This document shows, in pieces, positions 1 to 7,124 of a stretch of 15,984 nt of DNA. How positions within the stretch are numbered: the first letter of the stretch is position 1; the number at the start of each line of letters is the position of its first letter. Origin of the DNA: Actinomycetota bacterium (GTDB lineage Bacteria; Actinomycetota; CADDZG01; WHSQ01). A model generated the notes under the pieces. It searched no databases, was not told where the DNA came from, and worked only from the letters and a program-made list of their open reading frames with translations. Both the position numbers and the translations under genes were made by a program. The stretch is from positions 6,488 to 22,471 of the forward strand of contig JADDQX010000021.1 of NCBI GenBank assembly GCA_016781115.1, read 5' to 3'.

Positions 1-355
1 CCGGGTCGATCCGCGCCTCCGATCGCTCCGACGCGGCGCTCAAGATCGCGCCGGCGTTGCCCTCGAAGCTCTCGTGCAGCGCCGAGCGGGTCCCGACCAC
101 CGGGTGCGTCGCGAGGCCGAGGAGATAGCCGTCGAGCGGAACGATGCCGCGGTTGACGATCCGGAGCCTGATCGAGAGTTCGTCCGAGGGGCGGTGCCAC
201 ACGGGTTGTTCGACCAGGCGGAGCGAGACGCCGCCGGGCGCTGGATCCTGCGCGCTCGCGGTGGCGGGCCAGGACGTGATCGTCAGGGCCCCGACCAACA
301 AGAGGCAGCGGATTGAAACGAGCACTCTGCTCTTGTTGGGAGATGAAGAAGACAC
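1..355 (-). CDS. DUF6049-like exported protein, N-terminal part (runs off the window)
   Basis: Reading the minus strand from a GTG at 355 gives 118 open codons to the window edge. The product begins with a basic stretch (PNKSR), a hydrophobic core (CLLLVGALTI) and an Ala-rich cleavage region ending ASA-QD near residue 36, which is a good Sec signal peptide. The mature start (GVSLRLVEQPVW, then LSIRLRIVNRG and a VVGTRSALHESFEGN segment) has the beta-rich pattern of actinobacterial DUF6049 proteins, large surface proteins usually encoded beside murJ and the CCA-adding enzyme gene. The cca gene at 1925 fits that context. An internal GTG at 325 is an alternative start, but it would remove the basic n-region. 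Family assignment is from memory of its pattern; the exported nature is firm. The C-terminus lies outside the window. Confidence 0.7.
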   Translation of the reverse strand, partial: MSSSSPNKSRVLVSIRCLLLVGALTITSWPATASAQDPAPGGVSLRLVEQPVWHRPSDELSIRLRIVNRGIVPLDGYLLGLATHPVVGTRSALHESFEGNAGAILSAASERSEARIDP

Positions 356-373
356 CCGCAGAGCATAGAGAAA

Positions 374-400
374 GGGCCCCTCCGCTAGACGGAGGAGCCC
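374..400 (-). terminator. Rho-independent terminator behind the KGG gene
   Basis: An 11-bp stem (374-384 with 390-400, one A/C mismatch) closes a 5-nt loop. Read on the minus strand it is followed by TTTCTCT. It lies 25 bp past the stop of the KGG gene at 426 and before the GTG at 355, so it should separate the two minus-strand genes. No T-run follows it on the plus strand. Confidence 0.65.
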
Positions 401-425
401 ACGAGGTTCAGGGGGGGTGTGCGGC

Positions 426-644
426 CTACTTGGACCCGCCGAGACGACCGATCTTCTGGTAGAACTCGGATCCGTAGCGCTCCTTGGTGGTCTCGCCGCC
501 TTTCTTTCCGCCGATCTTGCCGATCCGGCCGAAGTGCTCTTCGCCGTAGCGCTGCTTCGTCGTGCGGCCGCCTTTGCGGCCGGCCTCGGCGCGAGACATC
601 TTGTTACTGCCGTTGTTGGCTTGCGTTTGCATGGCTTGATCCAT
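426..644 (-). CDS. Small KGG-repeat (YciG-like) stress protein
   Basis: The 72-residue, very hydrophilic product carries two tandem copies of the KGG motif: AGRKGGRTTKQRYGEEHFGRIG around residues 20-41 and KKGGETTKERYGSEFYQKIG around 47-66, then a terminal GRLGGSK. This matches the short KGG family (Pfam KGG, E. coli YciG, fungal con-10), linked to stress, desiccation and stationary phase; the molecular role is not established. The ATG at 644 has an AGGAGG Shine-Dalgarno 6 nt upstream. A sigma-B-like promoter (689-714) precedes it and a terminator follows it, so it is probably monocistronic and stress-induced. It diverges from the PilT-type gene at 821. Family assignment is confident; function is inferred. 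Confidence 0.88.
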   Translation of the reverse strand: MDQAMQTQANNGSNKMSRAEAGRKGGRTTKQRYGEEHFGRIGKIGGKKGGETTKERYGSEFYQKIGRLGGSK

Positions 645-688
645 CCACAGCCTCCTGCTATCCCTCCGGCACCCTTCCAGAACCAGCC

Positions 689-714
689 ATACCCCTTGAA
701 CAATCCGTGGAAAC
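689..714 (-). promoter_or_regulatory. Sigma-B-type general stress promoter for the KGG gene
   Basis: On the minus strand GTTTCC (714-709) and GGGTAT (694-689) are separated by 14 nt. This is close to the GTTT-N12..15-GGGTA pattern of SigB/SigF-family sigma factors. Predicted transcription would start about 38 nt before the KGG start codon, leaving room for the AGGAGG ribosome site. The match of a stress-type promoter to a stress-type gene strengthens both calls. Confidence 0.6.
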
Positions 715-820
715 AGAGATGATTGGGCGGAGGTGCTGGGACGGGAGTTAATCCACCCCCTATTGATGCCGATGAAACACGCAGCCGTCGGCAGGATCGA
801 GATGAGGGGCAGCTTTCCAA

Positions 821-1915
<1,095 letters not shown>

Positions 1916-1924
1916 GGTGAGGGC

Positions 1925-3403
1925 GTGTCTTCTCCTCAAGCGGCGCCTGTGGTTCCTCTCACGGAGCTGCTGGCGGAAGGGTCACCGATCCTGCAGCTCT
2001 CGGACAGCTTTCGCCGGCACGGTCATGCGCTGTACCTGGTGGGTGGCACCGTGCGGGATGCGTTCCTCGGCAGGAGCGGCGGGGACTATGACTTCGCTAC
2101 GGACGCCACGCCCGAGGAAAGCCTCGCGGTCGTCAAGCTGAGCGCACAGGCAGTCTGGCTACAGGGGTTCAAGTTCGGCACCGTCGGCGCGCAGATCGCC
2201 GGCGTGAACGTAGAGATCACGACCTTCCGGACCGAGCGCTACGAGCCAGAATCTCGCCATCCCGAGGTCGCGTACACACGCGACATCGAAGTAGACCTCT
2301 CGCGGCGCGACTTCACGATCAACGCGATGGCGGTCCGCTTGCCGGAGAAGGACGCCATCGACCCCTTCGGCGGGCTCGACGATCTGAAGGCGAAGCTGAT
2401 CAGGACGCCGATCGATCCCGACGTCTCTTTCGGCGACGACCCGCTGAGGATGCTGCGGGCGTTCCGGTTCGCGTCACAGCTCGGCTTCTCTGTTGCTCCC
2501 GAGGTGCTGGCTTCCATAACGAGGTGCAAGGACAAGCTCGCGACAATCTCACGCGAGCGGATCAGGGATGAGCTGTCTCGCCTGTTGCTGGGTTCGGACC
2601 CAGCCCCCGCGCTCCGGTTGGCCGACGGGACGGGGATCACCGAGCACTTCCTCCCCGAGCTGTGCGCGTTGAAGTTGGAGCAGGACCCCGTGCACAAGCA
2701 CAAGGACGTGTTCGCGCACACGCTGGCGGTTCTCGAGCGCGCGACGAAGCTGGATGGGGACGAGCCGATCTTGGAGCTTCGTCTGGCGGCGCTGTTGCAC
2801 GACATCGGGAAACCTAAGACGCGTCGGATCGATCCCCAGGGCGGCGTCTCGTTCCATCACCATGAGGTGGTGGGGGCGGACATGGCACGTGACCGCCTGC
2901 GTGAGCTGCGGTTCCCTGGTGAGGTTGTCGTAGCTGTGGAAGAGATGATCCGTCTGCACCATCGGTTCCACACCTACGGGTTGGGCTGGACCGATTCGGC
3001 GGTGAGGCGGTACGTGAGGGATGCGGGCGAGCACCTGCACCGGTTGAACTCGCTGGTGCGCGCGGATTGCACGACCAGGAACCCCAACAAGGCACGGCGT
3101 CTCGCGGCGCGGATGGACGAGCTCGAGGTGAGGATCGCCGCGCTCGCCGAACAAGAGCAGTTGCACCAGATGCGGCCCGACCTGGACGGTTCCCAGATCA
3201 GCGCCTATCTGGGTATCCCACCGAGCCGCACGATCGGGGAGGCCCGCCAGTTCCTGTTGGACGAGCGCCTCGAAGACGGCCCCTTGCGAGAAGAAGAGGC
3301 GTACCGTCGTTTGGACGAATGGGCACGCGAACGCGGCATCGCGCCCGCCGGCGCCCGCATCGCACCGAAGGAGAAGAAACCGCAAGAGCGCGACGAGCCA
3401 TGA
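1925..3403 (+). CDS. cca: CCA tRNA nucleotidyltransferase
   Basis: This 492-residue class II tRNA nucleotidyltransferase adds or repairs the 3' CCA of tRNAs from CTP and ATP without a nucleic acid template. The NTase head has LVGGTVRDAFLGR (38-50) followed by the metal-binding DYD (Asp54, Asp56), RRDFTINAMA (127-136), DPLRMLRAFRF (172-182) and the nucleotide-recognition region ERIRDELSRLL (211-221). An HD domain follows, with LLHDIGK (290-296) and a HHHE cluster near 311, as in other actinobacterial enzymes of 470-490 aa. The C-terminal 20 residues are charged and look disordered. The start is a GTG with GGGTGAGG just upstream. It sits 9 bp after the PilT-type gene, and its stop lies in the 14-bp tandem repeat that leads into the next gene. 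Confidence 0.95.
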   Translation: MSSPQAAPVVPLTELLAEGSPILQLSDSFRRHGHALYLVGGTVRDAFLGRSGGDYDFATDATPEESLAVVKLSAQAVWLQGFKFGTVGAQIAGVNVEITTFRTERYEPESRHPEVAYTRDIEVDLSRRDFTINAMAVRLPEKDAIDPFGGLDDLKAKLIRTPIDPDVSFGDDPLRMLRAFRFASQLGFSVAPEVLASITRCKDKLATISRERIRDELSRLLLGSDPAPALRLADGTGITEHFLPELCALKLEQDPVHKHKDVFAHTLAVLERATKLDGDEPILELRLAALLHDIGKPKTRRIDPQGGVSFHHHEVVGADMARDRLRELRFPGEVVVAVEEMIRLHHRFHTYGLGWTDSAVRRYVRDAGEHLHRLNSLVRADCTTRNPNKARRLAARMDELEVRIAALAEQEQLHQMRPDLDGSQISAYLGIPPSRTIGEARQFLLDERLEDGPLREEEAYRRLDEWARERGIAPAGARIAPKEKKPQERDEP

Positions 3404-3419
3404 GCGACGAGCCATGAGC
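3392..3419 (+). repeat. Tandem 14-bp duplication at a gene junction
   Basis: GACGAGCCATGAGC occurs twice head to tail. The first copy holds an ATGA in which the cca stop (3401-3403) overlaps an ATG at 3400; that ATG now opens only a five-codon frame. The second copy supplies the start codon of the methyltransferase at 3414. The likely history is an ancestral 4-bp stop/start overlap that was duplicated. What is seen is the exact repeat; the history is inferred. Confidence 0.85.
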
Positions 3420-4181
3420 AAGGCGCACCCCGGATCGGCCTACTTCGTCGATGTCGCGGAGCGACTAGGCCGAAGCTACCTCCGCTACAGCTTCACCAAG
3501 GGGTCCGATCAAGAGGTCGGCTTCTTGCTCGAGCTGCTGCGGTTGCCGGCCGGTGCCCGCGTCTTGGACGTCGGGTGCGGCCCGGGAAGACACTCCGTCC
3601 GTCTCGCGCAAGCCGGTCTCGCGGTGACGGGGATCGACGTGTCGAGGAGGTTCTTAGAGCTCGCGGCTGAAGACGCGCGCGCTGCTGGGGTGCGTGCGTC
3701 CTTCTTCGAGGTCGACGCGCGACAGATGCCGTTCGACGACGAGTTCGATGCGGTGATCTCGCTCTGCCAAGGCGGGTTCGGCTTGATGGGAGGCGACGAC
3801 TCGCTGGTGCTGAAGCGGATGATGGAAGCCTTGAAACCAGGTGGCCGTCTCGTGATGACCGCGTTCAGCGCGTTGTTCGAAGCCCGGCATCCCCGGCCGG
3901 AGGCGGACTTCGACGCCGACGCCGGGGTCGTCCACGAGGTGGCTCCCGTCAAGGACGAAGCCGGGGACGAAGAGCCGATGGATCTGTGGACCAGCGTTTA
4001 CACGCCGCGCGAGCTGCGCCTCCTAGCGATCGGCGTAGGGCTCGTCCCCGAGCACGTCTGGGCCGTCGAACCCGGTGGGTACGCACAGCGGAAGCCGGAC
4101 CTAGAGCACCCAGAGCTGATGCTGGTCGCGCGCAAGCCCGCCGGCCCAGCAGCCGATGAGCGAAGCCGGAGGAAGGCTTAG
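3414..4181 (+). CDS. Class I SAM-dependent methyltransferase, substrate unknown
   Basis: The 255-residue protein has a complete Rossmann-type methyltransferase fold: motif I LDVGCGPGRHS (51-61), the acidic ribose-binding end of strand 2 in TGIDVS (72-77), the adenine-pocket region EVDARQMPF (99-107), FDAVISL (111-117, the DPPY-equivalent strand) and the post-motif LKPGGRLVMT (140-149). It belongs to the Methyltransf_11/25 type, which acts on small molecules, lipids or proteins; nothing visible fixes the substrate. An acidic linker (DEAGDEEPMD) and a basic tail (RSRRKA) are unremarkable. It follows cca after 10 bp and is probably in the same transcript. A hairpin with a T6 run follows the stop. 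Confidence 0.85.
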   Translation: MSKAHPGSAYFVDVAERLGRSYLRYSFTKGSDQEVGFLLELLRLPAGARVLDVGCGPGRHSVRLAQAGLAVTGIDVSRRFLELAAEDARAAGVRASFFEVDARQMPFDDEFDAVISLCQGGFGLMGGDDSLVLKRMMEALKPGGRLVMTAFSALFEARHPRPEADFDADAGVVHEVAPVKDEAGDEEPMDLWTSVYTPRELRLLAIGVGLVPEHVWAVEPGGYAQRKPDLEHPELMLVARKPAGPAADERSRRKA

Positions 4182-4182
4182 G

Positions 4183-4232
4183 TGCCGTTCATCAGGGCCC
4201 TGTCGCCTCTCTTAGTGCACGGCAACTTTTTT
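4183..4232 (+). terminator. Probable terminator of the pilT-cca-methyltransferase run
   Basis: TGCCGT (4183-4188) pairs with ACGGCA (4219-4224), and T6 follows at 4227-4232. The 30-nt loop itself contains the palindrome AGGGCCCT. The stem begins 2 bp after the methyltransferase stop. The loop is longer than ideal, so confidence is moderate. Confidence 0.5.
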
Positions 4233-4339
4233 CGAGGTTCTGTACGGAGAGTAGGCAGATCCGCGTCGTCAGGAGAGCCTTCGGCATTCGGTCAGAGGAG
4301 GTCATTTGGTAAAAGTGTCGGGTCCGCCGGGCAGCTCGG

Positions 4340-4463
4340 GCCTTCGTACTCGCGGTAGGTGGATCGTAGAGCACCTGCTTTGCAAGAAGGACCCGCAAAG
4401 CGCTGGGTCGGACCTGATCTAGGCGGAAAGTCGTAAGCGAAACCTGTTCAACTAGGTGCTCTA
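4340..4463 (+). repeat. Left tRNA-Ala-like structured element (cassette boundary)
   Basis: Shares GTAGAGCACCTGC, TTTGCAAGAAG, ACCCGC, AAGCGAAAC and GGTGCTCT, in the same order and nearly the same spacing, with the element at 8999-9113. The 5' part resembles the first half of tRNA-Ala(UGC). The ends are complementary: TAGAGCACCT (4367-4376) with AGGTGCTCTA (4454-4463), 10 bp. Directly inside, GCTTTGC (4377-4383) pairs with GCAAAGC (4395-4401) around an 11-nt loop. It is not a functional tRNA, since no T-arm or acceptor 3' strand is present. It fills most of the 305-bp gap between 4181 and 4487; the rest of that gap shows nothing beyond the terminator. Confidence 0.65.
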
Positions 4464-4486
4464 ATTCGGCGCTCTGGCAGCCATGG

Positions 4487-5110
4487 TCAGCCTGGCCAAT
4501 TGATCTTTTCGACGTGAGTAATCAACCATCCGAGTAGCGGCGCGAACAAGCCCTTGGCTTTGGTGGCGACATCTAGCAGCTTGTCGACCTTCTCGATGGT
4601 CAGGTCTTCCGGGTCGTCCGGGAGGCTGGCGATGGCATCGGCGCGCTGTTCGGGGCTCAAACCGGGTTCGGACGCGACCAGTTGCCGGAGCTGTTGGACG
4701 GTCACCAGCACGTGAACGTCGGCGGACGCCTCTGCGGATGAGGTCGTTGTGTTCCCGACCTGCTCGATGTGGACAAGTGGAGTAGCCGCCTCCTTGGAGG
4801 GTCGCGGCTCAGCTTCGGTTGCAGCGGTAAGCAGTGCCAGGGCGTCGTCGAGAGCTTTGTTGAAGGCGCGGCTGTGCTGTTCAGCCGTGATTGGGGGCAT
4901 CCCGTCAGTCCAGAACCCCCGGTAGTAGAAGAACTTCAGCTCGGCGAACTCTTGCGGGAGGCGGCCGTTCGCCCCGAGCTTGTCGTCGAGCGCGGCCTGA
5001 ACTCGCTTTCTCCAGGTCTTGAACGCCGGGTGGTTGTGATCGTCGACCCCCCGAATCGCCTGTCCTTCGCCGAGGAGCGATTTCAGACGGTCGTCTACCG
5101 AGGATGCCAT
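4487..5110 (-). CDS. Unknown 207-aa cassette protein
   Basis: I do not recognise a named family. From ATG 5110 the product is 207 aa, soluble and acidic. It has an N-terminal helical segment (DDRLKSLLGEGQAIRG), a conserved-looking FKTWRKRVQAALDDKLG block (about 31-47), a FFYYRGFW motif, a low-complexity linker rich in Ala, Ser and Thr (about 100-135), a helical domain with LRQLVASEPGLSPEQRADAI, and an amphipathic or weakly hydrophobic tail (GLFAPLLGWLITHVEKINW). The N-terminal W-K-R-V-x-x-A-L pattern recurs in uncharacterised proteins near defence genes. An upstream in-frame ATG at 5182 exists, but a -10-like CATAAT 7 nt before 5110 and no Shine-Dalgarno favour a leaderless start at 5110. It diverges from the restriction enzyme gene. 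Confidence 0.6.
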   Translation of the reverse strand: MASSVDDRLKSLLGEGQAIRGVDDHNHPAFKTWRKRVQAALDDKLGANGRLPQEFAELKFFYYRGFWTDGMPPITAEQHSRAFNKALDDALALLTAATEAEPRPSKEAATPLVHIEQVGNTTTSSAEASADVHVLVTVQQLRQLVASEPGLSPEQRADAIASLPDDPEDLTIEKVDKLLDVATKAKGLFAPLLGWLITHVEKINWPG

Positions 5111-5117
5111 GGGTGTA

Positions 5118-5123
5118 ATTATG
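5118..5123 (-). promoter_or_regulatory. -10 hexamer CATAAT, leaderless start of the 207-aa gene
   Basis: CATAAT on the minus strand ends 7 nt before the ATG at 5110, the spacing expected if transcription starts at or within a base of the A of the start codon. No purine-rich ribosome site lies between. This decides the start at 5110 over 5182. Confidence 0.5.
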
Positions 5124-5208
5124 CAGCGTGACTGTGACGGCCCGTCGTCGCAGTGGATGATCGACGGCTGCACTGGAATCATCTCCATGTGCTACTCCCT
5201 CCGACGGC

Positions 5209-5239
5209 TTGCTGTCCTCGGCCCTGGGCCCGCTACCCT
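5209..5239 (+). promoter_or_regulatory. Probable promoter of the restriction endonuclease gene
   Basis: TTGCTG (5209-5214) and TACCCT (5234-5239) are 19 bp apart, and the ATG at 5246 follows after 6 nt with no Shine-Dalgarno. This suggests a leaderless mRNA. The -10 is a weak match and the spacer is slightly long. Confidence 0.4.
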
Positions 5240-5245
5240 CCCGGT

Positions 5246-5854
5246 ATGCCAATTACCCGCAACGCGGTGGATGGGTCGAAGTTCAACACAGAGGCGACCC
5301 TCCCGTACGAGTTGCGCCTGAAGGACTTCGAGCTTGCACTTCAGGACGTCTACGACTTTTTCTATGACGTGAACAGTCACCTTCGGTCCAAGGGGTTGGA
5401 TCGGCTTGACGAGATGCTTCGGCCAGCAAACATGTCCGGCGTCCTAACCGACATGCTGACCGCCAGCCTCGCAAAACACTCTCGAACTCTGACGGTCAAC
5501 GTGTACCACAACGGCCACCCCGACTTGGTGGTCCGCGGTGTATACCCGAACAACTCTGTCATCGCGGGCACGGAAGGCGTGGAGATCAAGACCACCCGCA
5601 AGCGTGGTGGTGCTGTCGATACGCACGGTGCCCGTGAGCAATGGATGTGCGTATTCGTCTACCAGGTGGATACGGAAACCGAACCCGCTGACGCCCGAGT
5701 CCCCATGACGTTCACTGAGGTCTACCTCGGTCATGTAACCGAAGCGGACTTTCGAAAGAATCCTCGGGCTAGCGAGCTCTCGACTCGGACGGCCACTCTC
5801 GACCGTGCCGGCATCGCCAAGTTTCGCGAGAACTGGGTCTACAAGCTCTCCTAG
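5246..5854 (+). CDS. PD-(D/E)XK restriction endonuclease, Type II-like
   Basis: The 202-residue product has a clear PD-(D/E)XK core: HPDLVV (Asp93) in one strand, then GVEIKTT (111-117; Glu113, Lys115) after about 18 residues, followed by the helix-strand VDTHGAREQWMCVFVY (124-139). The remainder is a helical N-terminus (LKDFELALQDVYDFFYDVN) and an alpha/beta C-terminus. The size is typical of Type II enzymes. It ends tail-to-tail with a DNA methyltransferase, sharing the CTAG at 5851-5854 as stop codons on both strands, so this should be the cutting partner of an R-M pair. The frame is open upstream to 5153, but the first 31 residues would overlap the divergent promoter region; ATG 5246 preceded by a -10-like box is preferred. 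Recognition sequence cannot be read from the protein. Confidence 0.78.
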   Translation: MPITRNAVDGSKFNTEATLPYELRLKDFELALQDVYDFFYDVNSHLRSKGLDRLDEMLRPANMSGVLTDMLTASLAKHSRTLTVNVYHNGHPDLVVRGVYPNNSVIAGTEGVEIKTTRKRGGAVDTHGAREQWMCVFVYQVDTETEPADARVPMTFTEVYLGHVTEADFRKNPRASELSTRTATLDRAGIAKFRENWVYKLS

Positions 5855-6756
5855 ACAGGCAAGTCTGCTAGAGCGGGTATCGCCGTTCGTGCGAGTTGGA
5901 CGAAGTGGGGGTCAAGCTCCACGCCGATGCTCTCGTATCCCACGGCACGAGCGGCCGCGAGTGTTGACCCTGAGCCTGCGAATGGATCGACAACAACGCC
6001 TTCGTCGAGTGGTAGAACAGCTCGAACGATCTGCCGGAGGAAGCCTTGCGGCTTCAGGCTCGGGTGAGGTGCTATTGCTCTCTCACTAGATCTCGTAGGG
6101 TGTGACTTGATTACGTCTCCGAAAGGCTGTTCGCCGGAGATTCGCCTAAAGCCCCCGGTCTTCCACTTCCGAAGGTTGTCCTGTACCCGTCCTTCCATCG
6201 GTTTCCTGAACAGGAGCCACGGCTCCCACATGGACCGGGGCATCACGGTGACGTCTTTGAATTCCTCGTGGGCGTTCTTGGGTCTGTCGCCGCCGCGCAT
6301 GGTCATCACCAGTCTTGCGATCTCGCCTCGGCGCTCAAAGCCGGCTCCGACTACGGCTCCCGCGACCAGATACGAAACCAGTGGGTTCGAGGCGATGACC
6401 ACATGTGCACCGGGGGTCAGGACAGGCCACAAAGACTGGGCCCACTTGTAAAAGAAGTCTTCAAGTTGAAAGAGGTCGCGTTGACTCAACGTGGTGAAGC
6501 GCGGAAGAGGCGAGCGCGCGTGGCCGTCGTACGAGGGAGGAATCCGCCAGACGCCCCCACGACCTGCGCGTAGTTTCGCCTTTTCTCTATCGGTGTACTC
6601 GACGAGTCCGTACGGCGGGTCTGTTACAACCGCCTGGATGCTGTTCGGCTCTTGATCAGAAAACCAGGAAAGGCAGTCGCCCTCGTAGAAGCGAACGCCC
6701 TTCAGGCGGAAGGCAAGCTGTGCTACTTCGCTGCTCGGATTGACCGCAAGACTCAT
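5851..6756 (-). CDS. Beta-class DNA methyltransferase (N6-adenine or N4-cytosine)
   Basis: The 301-residue product has catalytic motif IV DPPY (46-49) near the N-terminus and the SAM-binding motif DPFAGSGST (257-265) near the C-terminus, with HPSLKPQ (231-237) between. This is the circularly permuted order of beta-class amino-methyltransferases. Region 60-230 should hold the target recognition segment. It methylates the site cut by the convergent endonuclease, protecting host DNA. The ATG overlaps the stop of the small winged-helix gene (ATGA, 6753-6756), so the two are translationally coupled and driven by the promoter at 7011-7039. DPPY fits N6A or N4C; the modified base cannot be decided here. 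Confidence 0.92.
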   Translation of the reverse strand: MSLAVNPSSEVAQLAFRLKGVRFYEGDCLSWFSDQEPNSIQAVVTDPPYGLVEYTDREKAKLRAGRGGVWRIPPSYDGHARSPLPRFTTLSQRDLFQLEDFFYKWAQSLWPVLTPGAHVVIASNPLVSYLVAGAVVGAGFERRGEIARLVMTMRGGDRPKNAHEEFKDVTVMPRSMWEPWLLFRKPMEGRVQDNLRKWKTGGFRRISGEQPFGDVIKSHPTRSSERAIAPHPSLKPQGFLRQIVRAVLPLDEGVVVDPFAGSGSTLAAARAVGYESIGVELDPHFVQLARTAIPALADLPV

Positions 6757-6971
6757 TTGCGTCGCAGCCGGTAGCGCCCCCTGCCCGTACGTTCGAACGT
6801 AGCTGGGGTGTTGAGATTGAGATACGAACGAACCGACGATGCTGGTACCTCTCCTCCGAGCTGGTCGGAGACCGCTGCTCTGATCTCCGATACGGAGGCG
6901 TCGTCGCGTGAGCGCAGGTGGGAGACGATCGCGTCACGGACTTGCCCTGGCCGCCGTCGTTCAGTTGACAT
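6753..6971 (-). CDS. Small winged-helix DNA-binding protein coupled to the methyltransferase
   Basis: The 72-residue basic protein reads as one winged-helix domain: helix 1 (GQVRDAIVSHLRSR), helix 2 (SVSEIRAAVSDQL), recognition helix (PASSVRSYLNLN) and a wing ending FERTGRGRYRLRRK. Similar segments occur fused to, or just upstream of, amino-methyltransferases in actinobacteria. The start is ATG 6971, with GAGGAG about 8 nt upstream; the GTG immediately before it is the alternative. Its stop overlaps the methyltransferase start by 4 bp. Two roles are possible: a control (C-protein-like) regulator acting on the palindrome in its own promoter, or a DNA-recognition subunit of the methyltransferase. 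The palindrome favours the first; the co-translation fits both. Confidence 0.72.
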   Translation of the reverse strand: MSTERRRPGQVRDAIVSHLRSRDDASVSEIRAAVSDQLGGEVPASSVRSYLNLNTPATFERTGRGRYRLRRK

Positions 6972-7010
6972 CACTGGTTCTCCTCAAGTTGTGGCGAGCA
7001 CCTCAGATGT

Positions 7011-7039
7011 ACAATAGACGTCTAGACGTCGTTTGGCAA
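7011..7039 (-). promoter_or_regulatory. Promoter of the methyltransferase operon with a 14-bp palindromic operator in the spacer
   Basis: On the minus strand TTGCCA (7039-7034) and TATTGT (7016-7011) are separated by exactly 17 bp. The spacer contains the perfect palindrome GACGTCTAGACGTC (7017-7030), directly abutting the -10. A dimer bound there would occlude the -35/-10 region. Predicted 5' UTR is about 33 nt, with a GAGGAG ribosome site. This layout resembles autoregulated R-M operons. Confidence 0.65.
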
Positions 7040-7124
7040 GCATCTTGAACCCTAGATGGCTGGCCGACCCAGCGGCGTGGGCTGGGAGGTGGCCTGACCT
7101 GCAAATCCGGGATACGAACGCAGG

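Noticed and set aside
2549..3421. 290-residue minus-strand frame inside cca
   Set aside because: It lies opposite a clear CCA-adding enzyme with all motifs; its composition is that of an antisense shadow.
4411..4445. Hammerhead-like ribozyme in the left element (CTGAT then GCGAAAC)
   Set aside because: The required CUGAUGA core and a cleavable NUH junction in a three-way fold are absent, and the right copy lacks the CTGAT.
4367..4463. Retron msr/msd RNA, because of its complementary ends
   Set aside because: No reverse transcriptase gene lies nearby, and the conserved loops do not resemble known msr structures.
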